Assembly (NCBI RefSeq): GCF_003364255.1
Contig: NZ_NXLR01000015.1
Coordinates: forward strand, 1-43,306
Reading direction: 5' to 3'
Source: Helicobacter marmotae
Lineage (GTDB): Bacteria; Campylobacterota; Campylobacteria; Campylobacterales; Helicobacteraceae
Length of the DNA stretch: 43,306 bases
Positions 17,350-25,415 of the stretch are shown here, piece after piece; the first letter of the stretch is position 1, and every line of letters begins with the position of its first letter. Below the pieces are notes generated by a model. The model had not been told where the DNA came from and did no database searches. It saw only the letters and a list, made by a program, of their open reading frames with translations. Both the position numbers and the translations under genes were made by a program.

Positions 17350-18270
17350 ATGCTTGATTCTGCACAAAATGCCATTTTAAATAAAACAAACACTTCTCCT
17401 AGTCTCAAACGTCCTCATTCTCCCTCAAATGAAGTCAATACATTGGAGGAAAAATTTAGCGATCTTTTTGCAAAAGCGGCTCAAAATAATAAATCCCTTA
17501 AAGATGAAAAAGCCTTGCAAATACAAGGAGCGAGTAAAGCCCCAAAAGCACTTAAAGACGATAAAATAACCAAAGAAGAACTAAAGCTTAAAGCCACTCC
17601 AGATACTCCACACCCCCAAGATTCCAAAATGGCTAAAACACCATCCAAAGCCCCCGCATCGCAACTTGCTGGATTTGATTTCAAAGATAGCAAGGGGGAA
17701 GATTCTAAAATAGGCTTGCAGGAGAAAATAGCCAAAACTTCAAAAGAGCCTAAAGCAGAGGAGGCTAACCCGCTTATTGAAGCCCTAAGCTCACCTCTTC
17801 ATACCAAAGCCACTAAAACAGAGCCAGAGAATAAGCCAGAAAGCAAAAGCCATCTTAGCAATGCCCCTAAAACACAACTCCATCAAGCCTCACAACAAAG
17901 CCAACACATAGAGGCAAAGCCTAGCCCCATTACTGCGCCAAAGTCTGCAAGCTCTGCAAGGTCTGATGATAGTCAAACTCCTAAAACATTAGCAGATGTG
18001 CAAGCAATTGCAAGTGCTAAGGGATTAAATCCAAGTAATATTACTCTCACACAAGAAGAAGCCCAAGCCCCCGCCGCTCCAAAGGTAAAAAGCATTCCCC
18101 TTTCTGCAAAGGAGACCATTTCGTATGAATATGAAAATAATGTTGATAGAATCGCGATTGTCAAACGAGGGGTAAAAAAGCCTAGCAATATCACAAGTAA
18201 AATTTCAAATGAATATCCCTCAAAAAAGCCTGATGGCAGCCCTACATCTCCGCTAAAGGATACACCCTAG
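17350..18270 (+). CDS. fliK: FliK flagellar hook-length control protein, N-terminal part (zero frame)
   Basis: FliK is the secreted ruler that sets hook length and triggers the export switch. This frame (306 residues) starts at ATG 17350 behind AAGGAG. It is low complexity and rich in Lys, Ala, Pro, Ser and Gln, as FliK N-termini are. It ends at TAG 18268-18270 in AAAGGA-TACA-CCC-TAG. Moving one base forward at CCC continues directly into the frame that holds the FliK C-terminal domain, giving about 720 residues for 17350-19513. The break is thus a single-base frameshift: a mutation, a sequencing error, or a programmed +1 event. First gene of the fliK-flgD-flgE cluster. Confidence 0.8.
   Translation: MLDSAQNAILNKTNTSPSLKRPHSPSNEVNTLEEKFSDLFAKAAQNNKSLKDEKALQIQGASKAPKALKDDKITKEELKLKATPDTPHPQDSKMAKTPSKAPASQLAGFDFKDSKGEDSKIGLQEKIAKTSKEPKAEEANPLIEALSSPLHTKATKTEPENKPESKSHLSNAPKTQLHQASQQSQHIEAKPSPITAPKSASSARSDDSQTPKTLADVQAIASAKGLNPSNITLTQEEAQAPAAPKVKSIPLSAKETISYEYENNVDRIAIVKRGVKKPSNITSKISNEYPSKKPDGSPTSPLKDTP
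18255..18270 (+). other. Possible programmed +1 frameshift site in fliK
   Basis: CTA AAG GAT ACA CCC TAG C. A Shine-Dalgarno-like AAAGGA (18255-18260) stands four bases before CCC, which is followed directly by the stop TAG. This is the geometry of the bacterial prfB site (AGGGGG, three bases, CUU, UGA). Slipping from CCC to CCT leads into AGC TTA GCC AAA and the open downstream frame. Confidence 0.4.
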
Positions 18271-18328
18271 CTTAGCCAAAGCAGGGGAGATAGAGCCAAA
18301 GGTAAATCAAAGCCTACTTAAAGAGGCT

Positions 18329-19513
18329 TTGAATACTTCGCCAAAGGCAGATACGAATTTAGCTTTTAAAGAATCTTTACTCCCTGCAGATGCAATAGCA
18401 CCCGAAGTGAAAGCATCTCCAAAGAAGCAAAAAGCAAAGTCAAAAAAGACAAAGCCCAAAGCAGAGGAGAGTATGCCCGCACAAGCCAAACGCAACACAC
18501 AAGGTGTGCAAAATCCACAAAATCCACAAAAAAGCACAAAAGAAGTACTACAACCCCCCAAAGATCAAGTGATAAAAGAAGTGATAAAAGAGCAAAGTCT
18601 AGCAATGCCTATTATAGAAGATGAAAAAATGCAAAAAGAAGCGCAAAAAGAGCTCATAGAGGAAAATCTCCATAAAGAAGAGCTCCCCCAAGTTGCTACC
18701 TCTAAAGCTCCCAAAGCCCAAATGCCAAAGCCACAGCAAGGCTCAAATAGAGCTACAGAGACGCTAGCACAAAATCTCCTTGAACCTGCCAAAAATAAAA
18801 ATAGCAACAAAGAGCAAAATCCAAATAAAAACCCTAAAAGCACCATCTCACAGGAGATTCAGTCAAAAAGTATGCCAACAGAGGAGGGGCATATAAAGTT
18901 TGAAGAGCTTCTTATGCCTAATGGGTATGAAGAGGAGGAGGGCTTTAAGGAAATGCTAAGTGTGAAAGAAAAGCATAGAGAGAAGCAAGAGATAGAAGAG
19001 CATAAAGCACAAAAAGCGCAAAAATCCTCACCGCAAAAGCAGCATACAGAGCTTATGCAGACAAAAGAGACTTCCCGCGCACAAGTGCTCTATAGGGCGG
19101 CTGTTGCAAGGGAGAATATGAGGTATTTTGCACAGACTTTACGCGAGGAGGTAGCAAACTACAAGCCACCTTTGACAAAATTATCTATGGAGCTTAATCC
19201 TAGCAATTTAGGCACTTTAGAGCTAACGATTACCAAAAAGGGGAAAGATTTGCATGTGCAGGTTGTCTCAAATGCTACGGCAATTGGATTATTTTTACAA
19301 AATCAGGCAGATTTTAAGAATCACCTTACACAAGTAGGCTTTGATAATGTGGATTTAAACTTTAGCACTAATGATAATGGGAGTGGCACAAAGGGCGATG
19401 AGCAAAATCCCAATCAAGGCAACCATACTGAAAAAAGGAATGAAAATAGCTTAGAAGATAGCAAAGAGAATGAAATGCACACAATGAATATCACTCTCCC
19501 CAAATATGCCTAA
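18329..19513 (+). CDS. fliK: FliK flagellar hook-length control protein, C-terminal part (+1 frame)
   Basis: Carries the globular FliK C-terminal (Flg_hook) domain at about residues 250-345 of this frame: VANYKPPLTKLSMELNPSNLGTLELTI, then DLHVQVVSNATAIGLFLQNQADFKNHL and TQVGFDNVDLNFS. The PxxLGxLEL core that contacts FlhB at the substrate switch is intact. The first ~240 residues are a Lys/Gln/Pro-rich linker. The nominal start is a TTG at 18329 without a good ribosome site, and the frame is open back to 18257, overlapping the end of the upstream part. It is therefore better read as the continuation of one protein. flgD starts 14 bases after its stop. Confidence 0.85.
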   Translation: MNTSPKADTNLAFKESLLPADAIAPEVKASPKKQKAKSKKTKPKAEESMPAQAKRNTQGVQNPQNPQKSTKEVLQPPKDQVIKEVIKEQSLAMPIIEDEKMQKEAQKELIEENLHKEELPQVATSKAPKAQMPKPQQGSNRATETLAQNLLEPAKNKNSNKEQNPNKNPKSTISQEIQSKSMPTEEGHIKFEELLMPNGYEEEEGFKEMLSVKEKHREKQEIEEHKAQKAQKSSPQKQHTELMQTKETSRAQVLYRAAVARENMRYFAQTLREEVANYKPPLTKLSMELNPSNLGTLELTITKKGKDLHVQVVSNATAIGLFLQNQADFKNHLTQVGFDNVDLNFSTNDNGSGTKGDEQNPNQGNHTEKRNENSLEDSKENEMHTMNITLPKYA

Positions 19514-19526
19514 ATAAGGAGATGAA

Positions 19527-20348
19527 ATGGCAATTGATTTAGCAGAAGTTACAGGCAGTGCGGCAAAAATAGCCAAAGAGAAAGAAAAAGTGCGCAATAT
19601 TAATGAGCTTGATAATGACGCATTTATGAGGCTTTTTTTAGAGCAGTTGAAAAATCAAGACCCCACAGCTCCTATGGAAACAGATAAAATCATCACCCAA
19701 ACAGCCCAACTCACTCAAGTAGAAATGCAAGAGCAAAATAAAAAAACTATGGTAGAAGTCGCCGAAGCGATGAAAAGCACGCAAGAGACCAATAAGGAAC
19801 TTAGAGACTTCCAAGAGCAAATGAAGCAATCCCTTGAAGCCCTCAATGCTGCTATGCAAGATAATGCAAAATCTAATATCCTAACTGCTCAGCTAAATGC
19901 TCTAAATACCGTTTCAATGATTGGCAAAGTCGCTGAAACAGATGTATTTGGCATTAATATTCAAAGAGGCAAGCCCTCGAAATTCTCTATTTATTTTGAC
20001 CAAAAGATAGACCCAAGCAGGGGCGATCCTATGGTATATATTTTTGATAGTAATAACGAAATGATACGAAGTATCTCCCTCAAAGATAGGGCGAATCAAA
20101 GTGGATATTTGGAATTTGAATGGAATGGCTTAGATGACCAAGGCAAGCAAGTAGAAGAAGGCACTTACAATATCCGCGCAGAATATAACCTCGATGAGGA
20201 GACAAAGCAATATCACACCGCTCGCGTGGGAAGAGGGGAGGTAGAGAGTATTATTTTTGATAAAGGTTCGCCTATGCTAAGAATGGGGGATATGATTTTG
20301 CCTATTGAGAGCGCGATTGAATTTTACAATAAGGATCACAAGCTATGA
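19527..20348 (+). CDS. flgD: Flagellar hook assembly (capping) protein FlgD
   Basis: Scaffold cap that promotes hook-subunit assembly at the tip of the growing hook. 273 residues. The conserved N-terminal FlgD signature is clear: FMRLFLEQLKNQDPTAPMETD followed by ITQTAQLTQVEMQEQNKK (about residues 32-75). A helical linker (75-130) precedes the C-terminal Ig/Tudor-type region, with YLEFEWNGLDDQGKQVEEGTYNIRAEY near 190-220, the standard FlgD 'F.WdG.d..G...p.G.Y' motif. AAGGAG lies before ATG 19527. The stop overlaps the flgE start (ATGA at 20345-20348), so cap and hook are translationally coupled. Confidence 0.96.
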   Translation: MAIDLAEVTGSAAKIAKEKEKVRNINELDNDAFMRLFLEQLKNQDPTAPMETDKIITQTAQLTQVEMQEQNKKTMVEVAEAMKSTQETNKELRDFQEQMKQSLEALNAAMQDNAKSNILTAQLNALNTVSMIGKVAETDVFGINIQRGKPSKFSIYFDQKIDPSRGDPMVYIFDSNNEMIRSISLKDRANQSGYLEFEWNGLDDQGKQVEEGTYNIRAEYNLDEETKQYHTARVGRGEVESIIFDKGSPMLRMGDMILPIESAIEFYNKDHKL

Positions 20349-22582
20349 ATGGCACTTTAATCAACGCCTATAGCGGGATTAAAACACATCAATTTGGGCT
20401 AGATTCTATTTCTAATAATATCGCTAATGTCAATACCATTGGCTATAGAGAGAATATCCCGCAATTTGAAAGCCTCTTTAGCTCCCATTTAGATACCCTC
20501 AATTCAAGCTCGCCTATTAGTAATGATATGAATTATGGAGCAAATAAATCAAGCAATGCTATTTCCACGCGTAGTGGGAATTATAAGGCAAGCGATGGGG
20601 AGTTTAATATAGCTTATGAGGGCAAAGGCTGGTTTGTTGTAGGGGAGCAAAAGAGCGGTTCTTTTGAGATTAAAGATGATGGCTATGAGAAAAAGCAAAA
20701 AACCTACTTTACGCGTGATGGCTCATTTACGCGCGATGGGGAGGGCTATATTGTCAATAGCGGTGGTTATTATATGTATGGCATAGACTTAGGCAAGATA
20801 GAAAATGATGTCTTTAGCGCAAGTAAAGATGAAGATAAAGACTTTGCCGCACTCTCCTCTGGGGCGTTAAAGCCACTCCAAATCCCCCAAAATCTCTACT
20901 ATCACCCTGTGCTGACTACGAAAGTTGATTTAAGTGCGAATTTAAACAAAAATGAGGGAGCTATATCTGTAAGTGCATTTTTTAAGGATAAAGATGACGT
21001 ATTTGATATGCAACGTTTTATGGATACAGATATTAATGCCTTTGCTACTGATGATACCCCAATCAATGCCCCAAGCTATAATGAAGTGCGCCTAAGCCTT
21101 GAAAAAAATGGCAAAAAAGAAGTGCTTGTGTTTAAATATGGGCAAGGTGGGGAAGAAGCAGGGGAATTCCGCACCTTTAATGAGCTAAAAAAGCTCCTCC
21201 ATGACAAGGCGGGATTAGATTTAGAAGTAAGCAGAAATGTTGAGAATAAGGTAGATCAAAAGGTAAGTCTAGAGCTGCGCAATAATTCTTATAAGAATCT
21301 CAATATCGAACTTGGCGGCAGCCTTTTTGATAAGCTAGGCTTTAAGGGTAAAAATGAATCTTTTAGTAGTGGAGCTAGCTTGAACTTTAGCCCCAATAAG
21401 GCGTATGAAAAAAATGCGATTGTAGAGTATAAAAATGTAGTGTTTATCCGCACAGGCGAGCAAGGGACAAGCCAAGACCCATTTAGCGATACAGAAAATT
21501 GGCGTATTTTGGATACGAGCGGGCTGAATGCTTGGAGTGAAGATGCCACATATTTAGAGGGGGACATTGTCTCCAGTGATGGTAAAATTTATAAAAGGAC
21601 AGAGAGTGCGGGGAATAACCCCATTGATTCGGGGAATTGGGAAGAAATAGCTGATATGCAATTCTCCCTCCCGCCTGCTTATGATAAGGATAGCACTTAT
21701 AATGTTGATGATATTGTCAATTATGAGGGCAAGCTCTATCGCAAGATTCTTGATAATGGCTCAAGTGACCCTAAGGTGGATAAGCTAGGCTGGCAGGAAA
21801 TACATGGAGATAGCTTTTATAGTAGCTTTATCCAAATGCCTAGCTACCAAACCAATGTAGAAATTTATGATGAAAGTGGCAAAAAGTTTTTGATACAAAG
21901 TCGTTATTTTATGGTTTCTTCCGGGGATAGTCTCTCATCTCCCCCTAAGGGCGAACAATGGGAAGTGCATTCGGCTATATTTGACCAACAAGGGGAGATT
22001 ATGATAAGCCCAGAATATGTGGTGCATAATATAGAATTTGATAGTAATGGCAAACCCAGTGCAGAGCCTGTGGAACTTGCCTTTGGTGATAAAAAAATAA
22101 CCTATAACATCGCAGGGACAAATGAAGTGCCCAGCTCAAATTTAGTCTATAGGGATTCTGGCATAATCAGCAAAGAGCAAGATGGTATGAGTGAGGGGCA
22201 TTTGAGAGATATACGAATTGATAAAGATGGCATTATATTTTTAGCTTTTGATAATGGTGCGTATGAGCCTATGGGGCGCGTTGGCGTAGCGGCTTTTGTG
22301 AATGATCAGGGCTTAAAAAAAGTGGGGGGGAATCTCTTTGAAATGACAGAAATGGTTGTCAATGGGGATAGTAGCACTATAAGCGGGCGACCGATTTTAG
22401 GCTGGGATGGCAAGGCACTTAAATTTGGCTCTATACTCTATAAATACCTTGAGACAAGTAATGTCGATGTGGGTAATGCGCTTACGGAGTTGATCGTTAT
22501 GCAAAGGGGGTATTCGATGAATGCTAAGGCTTTCACCACAGGCGATGATTTAGTCAAAGAAGCCCTAAATTTGAAACGTTAA
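20345..22582 (+). CDS. flgE: Flagellar hook protein FlgE with CBM5/12-like repeats in the variable domain
   Basis: Structural subunit of the flagellar hook. The N-terminal D0/D1 rod-type motif is intact (YSGIKTHQFGLDSISNNIANVNTIGYR), as is the C-terminal one (SNVDVGNALTELIVMQRGYSMNAKAF). 745 residues, large as in other epsilonproteobacteria. Between about residues 350 and 485 the surface-exposed region holds three related ~40-residue segments of the form (A/W)-x-Y-x-x-x-x-I-V-x-x-x-x-x-x-(Y/F)-(K/I)-R...W-x-x-I: YEKNAIVEYKNVVFIR...NWRIL, TYLEGDIVSSDGKIYKR...NWEEI and TYNVDDIVNYEGKLYRK...GWQEI. The pattern resembles carbohydrate-binding modules 5/12 (ChtBD3). Coupled to flgD. A G7 run at 22324-22330 is in frame. 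Confidence 0.95.
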   Translation: MNGTLINAYSGIKTHQFGLDSISNNIANVNTIGYRENIPQFESLFSSHLDTLNSSSPISNDMNYGANKSSNAISTRSGNYKASDGEFNIAYEGKGWFVVGEQKSGSFEIKDDGYEKKQKTYFTRDGSFTRDGEGYIVNSGGYYMYGIDLGKIENDVFSASKDEDKDFAALSSGALKPLQIPQNLYYHPVLTTKVDLSANLNKNEGAISVSAFFKDKDDVFDMQRFMDTDINAFATDDTPINAPSYNEVRLSLEKNGKKEVLVFKYGQGGEEAGEFRTFNELKKLLHDKAGLDLEVSRNVENKVDQKVSLELRNNSYKNLNIELGGSLFDKLGFKGKNESFSSGASLNFSPNKAYEKNAIVEYKNVVFIRTGEQGTSQDPFSDTENWRILDTSGLNAWSEDATYLEGDIVSSDGKIYKRTESAGNNPIDSGNWEEIADMQFSLPPAYDKDSTYNVDDIVNYEGKLYRKILDNGSSDPKVDKLGWQEIHGDSFYSSFIQMPSYQTNVEIYDESGKKFLIQSRYFMVSSGDSLSSPPKGEQWEVHSAIFDQQGEIMISPEYVVHNIEFDSNGKPSAEPVELAFGDKKITYNIAGTNEVPSSNLVYRDSGIISKEQDGMSEGHLRDIRIDKDGIIFLAFDNGAYEPMGRVGVAAFVNDQGLKKVGGNLFEMTEMVVNGDSSTISGRPILGWDGKALKFGSILYKYLETSNVDVGNALTELIVMQRGYSMNAKAFTTGDDLVKEALNLKR

Positions 22583-23429
22583 GTTTTAGTATGCGCATTT
22601 TGCTTGGATAAATGAGATTCTTTGCTATATTTGTGTGCTTGTTAGATGGCAAATTCATTTCTTTTGTAGGGTAGTTTTCCCTTACGGGTAGCGAAGTTTG
22701 TCGCCTTTTGCAGGGCTTTTAGCGCGAAGAGTCTCTAGTGGAATTACCAGCGACTCCGTTAGTTTGTCATTCTGAGGGAGCGTAGCGACCGAAGAATCTC
22801 TCTTATCTACTAAAGACTCCTTAACAGAATCGCTAGAAAGGCAGTTACTTTGTCATGTCTTGCGGGCTTTATGCCCGAAGAATTCACAAAACGAATCACT
22901 AGTCGCCCACAGAGATTCTTCGGTCGGGCTCTGCCCTCCCTCAGAATGACAAACTAACTTCCCTTGTGAGGTAATTTTGTCTTGCGGATTGGACTCATTG
23001 TCATTCTGAACCCCTGCAAGGGGTGAAGAATCTCTTTTAGCGACTAGTGATTCCTTTAGAGATTCTTCGCTTCGCACTAGACATGACAATAGGGCAGATT
23101 TTCTAGCGATTCCTTTGAAAAGTCTTTAGCAGATAAGAGAGATTCTTCGCCTCCGCTTGCGCCCTCTCTCGTGATGACAACGGGATAGAATCTGCTAGAA
23201 ATCCAAGTAGAGATTCTTGCTTAGGCTCACGCCACCCAAAGAGGTGGCAAAGCTACCTTTGTAGAGCAGCCCAGCCTTTTACAAAGCCTCAATATAGGCT
23301 ACAAATAAGGCTTTAAAGTATCAAAAACGTTGCCATATCTTGGATGGCAATAGCCAAGCAAATATTCTCATAACATAAAGATATTTTATGCAAGCTTTAT
23401 ATACAATCCTTGCTCCAAAGGAGAAGCGT
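22583..23429. repeat. Intergenic palindromic repeat array
   Basis: From about 22676 to 23230 there are about five palindromic units, some with heavily changed arms (TCGCCTTTTGCAGGGC near 22700). The best pair spans 23000-23090, with CATTCTGAACCCCTGCAAGG matched to GCACTAGACATGACAA. No gene is supported inside. 23231-23429 is AT-rich leader for the PAP2 gene; its ribosome site AAAGGAG lies at about 23417-23423. Confidence 0.8.
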
Positions 23430-24002
23430 ATGAAGCAAATGTATATGATATTTCTAAGCTGTATATGCCTTACACAGGGCTTTTCTCAAAAGAGGGGAGG
23501 ATTTGAAATCTATGGTGATGTTATGCAGGTTTTGCCTCTAGCGATGATGGCATATAGCTATAGCTTAGGAGATATGCAGGGTGTGAGATGGCAGGCTATC
23601 GCTGCTGGCACAACACTTGCAAGCTCACATATCATCAAGCAAAGCTTTGTAGTGCTTGCGCAAAGGAGCGAATCTCAAGCAAGAATTTCACAACGTCCAA
23701 ATAATGGCAGATTTGATGGCTTTCCCTCTGGGCATACCTCTTGGGCGTTTAGCTCTGTGGGCTTTGCACTCAAGCGATATGGCTGGAAAGTAGCCTTGCC
23801 TGTGGGTATCCTTGCTACTTCTGTGGGCGTGAGTAGAATCCACGCTCAAAAACACACAACCTTGCAAGTGTTAAGTGGAGCGGCTTTGGGGTTTGGTATT
23901 TCGTATTTTTTAAGCCCTGCTTGGGTGAAAAATATATCTTTGTGGGTTGATTTTAGGGAAGGGAAATATACGTATTGTATGGCATATAGAGGGAATTTTT
24001 AG
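23430..24002 (+). CDS. PAP2-superfamily membrane phosphatase (LpxE/LpxF-like)
   Basis: Acid-phosphatase fold enzyme expected to dephosphorylate a lipid such as lipid A, undecaprenyl pyrophosphate or a phospholipid at the periplasmic face. I choose ATG 23430 (MKQMYMIFLSCICLTQGFS, a signal peptide) because AAAGGAG lies 6 bases upstream; a longer start at 23388 has no such site. The three PAP2 motifs are recognisable: RP in ISQRPNNG, PSGHTSWAF, and SRIHAQKHTTLQV, where the SR-x5-H core is kept but the usual Asp four residues after His is Gln. 190 residues with several hydrophobic helices. The stop faces the convergent small-peptide gene 36 bases away. Substrate unproven. Confidence 0.85.
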   Translation: MKQMYMIFLSCICLTQGFSQKRGGFEIYGDVMQVLPLAMMAYSYSLGDMQGVRWQAIAAGTTLASSHIIKQSFVVLAQRSESQARISQRPNNGRFDGFPSGHTSWAFSSVGFALKRYGWKVALPVGILATSVGVSRIHAQKHTTLQVLSGAALGFGISYFLSPAWVKNISLWVDFREGKYTYCMAYRGNF

Positions 24003-24007
24003 AAGTG

Positions 24008-24054
24008 ATGGAGAGCCTTGCACTATGGCAAGGCTAGATTATATGGCTCTCCAT
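24008..24054. terminator. Nested inverted repeats between convergent genes (possible bidirectional terminator)
   Basis: Outer arms ATGGAGAGCC (24008-24017) and GGCTCTCCAT (24045-24054) pair over 10 bp. An inner hairpin AGCCTTGC (24014-24021)/GCAAGGCT (24028-24035) has a six-base loop. The two share AGCC, so they are mutually exclusive at that point. No T run follows on either strand, so efficiency as an intrinsic terminator is uncertain. The outer 3' arm overlaps the end of the small-peptide gene. Confidence 0.45.
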
Positions 24055-24311
24055 GGTCTTGGGTGTTTGTTATTGAAAGGCATCTTCTTTGCAAGAAATG
24101 TAGCAAACTTGACTAAAAGCCCCTCTCCTTGTGTTTCTTTCATCTCTTTTTCTGTAAGAATCTTCACATTCACATCGCTTGATTTAAAAAGCATTTGCAT
24201 ATCTGCTTGAGATAAGCTTGCTTGATAAGCTGATGTAGGTTTGCTAGATTCCGCTCCTAGTGAAAGACTTGCCCCCAAAGCAAGTATAAAAACAAATAAT
24301 ATCTTTTTCAT
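24039..24311 (-). CDS. Small exported peptide precursor B with double-glycine-like second leader
   Basis: A 90-residue precursor of unknown function. Residues 1-20 are a Sec signal peptide (MKKILFVFILALGASLSLGA). Residues 32-63 form a leader nearly identical to that of the peptide at 25109-25390: SLSQADM..LF..S.VNV, then LTEKEMKETQGE at 52-63. This leader has the spacing of bacteriocin double-glycine leaders (LSxxELxxIxGG), with GE in place of GG. The remaining 27 residues (from GLLVKFATFLAKKM to the end) are cationic and amphipathic with a Pro/Trp-rich end. The ribosome site AAAGGAG precedes ATG 24311. Last gene of a minus-strand set: peptide A, outer-membrane protein, peptide B. Antimicrobial or signalling peptide is inferred, not shown. 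Confidence 0.75.
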   Translation of the reverse strand: MKKILFVFILALGASLSLGAESSKPTSAYQASLSQADMQMLFKSSDVNVKILTEKEMKETQGEGLLVKFATFLAKKMPFNNKHPRPWRAI

Positions 24312-24359
24312 AAAACTCCTTTAGTGTTATATTTGTGAATTATGTTATGCACTATAGCA

Positions 24360-24384
24360 AGAGCATGCGCTATAGGCACGCTCT
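24360..24384 (-). other. Hairpin between outer-membrane protein gene and peptide B gene
   Basis: On the minus strand AGAGC-G-TGC and GCA-T-GCTCT form an 8-bp stem with one mismatch and a seven-base loop. It follows the stop of the 24390-25079 gene by about six bases. With no T run on the minus strand it may be an mRNA processing or stability element, or a partial terminator that lowers peptide B expression. Confidence 0.4.
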
Positions 24385-24389
24385 TTTAG

Positions 24390-25079
24390 CTAAAATTGAA
24401 GTCCTACTTCTAATTGCATTAATACATGTTCTGTCTTTGGGCGATTAAAGTCAGGGGTATTAAGCTTTGACTCCGCAAGTGAATAGTACTTCCCTCTTGC
24501 ATTGATAAAATACGCTACCTTAGGTGAAAGCTCATATGTATAGCCAACCCTTGCATCAATAGCATAGCTGAAGTCATTAATGCCTGAGCGAGTTTTATCA
24601 AGATAGTGATAACTATGAAATACATAGTGATAGCCCACTCCATATTCGTAAGTAACTTTATTGCCCTTGATGAAAGTATGGAGGTCTAAGCCTATGAGAT
24701 GTGCCCCTGTTTCAAAGTCTCTATTGACATTCCCATAGAGCCAATCCCAAGAATACACTACGCTAAGAAAAGTGCTAGGAGACTCCCCAAATGGGTTAAA
24801 TCCTACTTTGAGGTGGTAGTTCCCAAGTCCAAACTTCTCACTCTTGCTTCCCTCTAAGCTGCTTTTAACCCTACCATAGTGTATATCAAACCCTGTAGAA
24901 AATAACACACGTCCCATAATTTCTCTAGCATTAATGGTAACATACCCTGCACCACCTGTGATTTTCTCTTCTCCTTGAGATTCATAGAAGCTATATGTCC
25001 CACCTATACCTATGCGATAGTCCATGCTAAAGCTAGAAATACCAGAAAATAACAATGCAGCAGCAAGTAATTTTTTCAT
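24390..25079 (-). CDS. Outer-membrane beta-barrel protein between the two small peptide genes
   Basis: Exported protein of 229 residues from ATG 25079, chosen because TAAGGAGGG lies just upstream; a start at 25103 would place extra residues before the signal peptide. The signal peptide is MKKLLAAALLFSGISSFS. The mature part consists of beta-hairpin-like strands (YRIGIGGTYSFYE, GYVTINAREIMGRVLFSTGFDIHYGRV, HLKVGFNPFG) and ends with VLMQLEVGLQF, a terminal-Phe beta-signature. It resembles small Helicobacter outer-membrane proteins, but I do not recognise a specific family. It lies 29 bases after peptide A and 78 before peptide B on the same strand, so it may be their exporter, receptor or immunity component, or an unrelated porin. 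Confidence 0.72.
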   Translation of the reverse strand: MKKLLAAALLFSGISSFSMDYRIGIGGTYSFYESQGEEKITGGAGYVTINAREIMGRVLFSTGFDIHYGRVKSSLEGSKSEKFGLGNYHLKVGFNPFGESPSTFLSVVYSWDWLYGNVNRDFETGAHLIGLDLHTFIKGNKVTYEYGVGYHYVFHSYHYLDKTRSGINDFSYAIDARVGYTYELSPKVAYFINARGKYYSLAESKLNTPDFNRPKTEHVLMQLEVGLQF

Positions 25080-25108
25080 CTCTACCCTCCTTACATTAAG
25101 CACCTAGA

Positions 25109-25390
25109 TTACCATCTAAATACTTTTTTCCATAATCTATCTACGGCTTGATATGTCGCTATACCAGCTCCAACTGCTATACCAATTGTAATCGGGTCAG
25201 CTTCTCCTTGTGTGTTTTTCATTTCTTCTTCTGATAAGACAATGGCATTTACATTAGATGTTTGAAACAATGCTTCCATATCTGCTTGAGATAGGCTTGT
25301 TACTTTAGAATCTTTTAAAGATTCTGCTCCTGAACAAAAATTTGCCCCTAAAAGTGAGGCAAGTACTAAAAAAACAAATGTCTTCTTCAT
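25109..25390 (-). CDS. Small exported peptide precursor A with double-glycine-like second leader and GxxxG core
   Basis: A 93-residue precursor. I take ATG 25390 as start because AAAGGAG stands before it and a signal peptide follows at once (MKKTFVFLVLASLLGANFCSGA); an upstream ATG at 25468 only adds non-signal residues. The second leader matches that of precursor B: SLSQADMEALFQTSNVNA, then LSEEEMKNTQGE at residues 52-63, identical in position. The remaining 30 residues are unrelated to B: a hydrophobic glycine-rich stretch with GIAVG and GAGIA (GxxxG-type) followed by a basic aromatic end (DRLWKKVFRW). Like-leader/unlike-core pairing is characteristic of two-peptide bacteriocins. First gene of its set; a regulated-looking promoter lies upstream. 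Confidence 0.75.
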   Translation of the reverse strand: MKKTFVFLVLASLLGANFCSGAESLKDSKVTSLSQADMEALFQTSNVNAIVLSEEEMKNTQGEADPITIGIAVGAGIATYQAVDRLWKKVFRW

Positions 25391-25415
25391 AAAGACTCCT
25401 TTCAAGTAAAATTTT

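Noticed and set aside
22324-22330. G7 run in flgE, and G7 runs in rmlA (about 8370) and at 9476-9482
   Set aside because: The two coding runs are in frame within intact conserved sequence and short; no evidence for phase variation.
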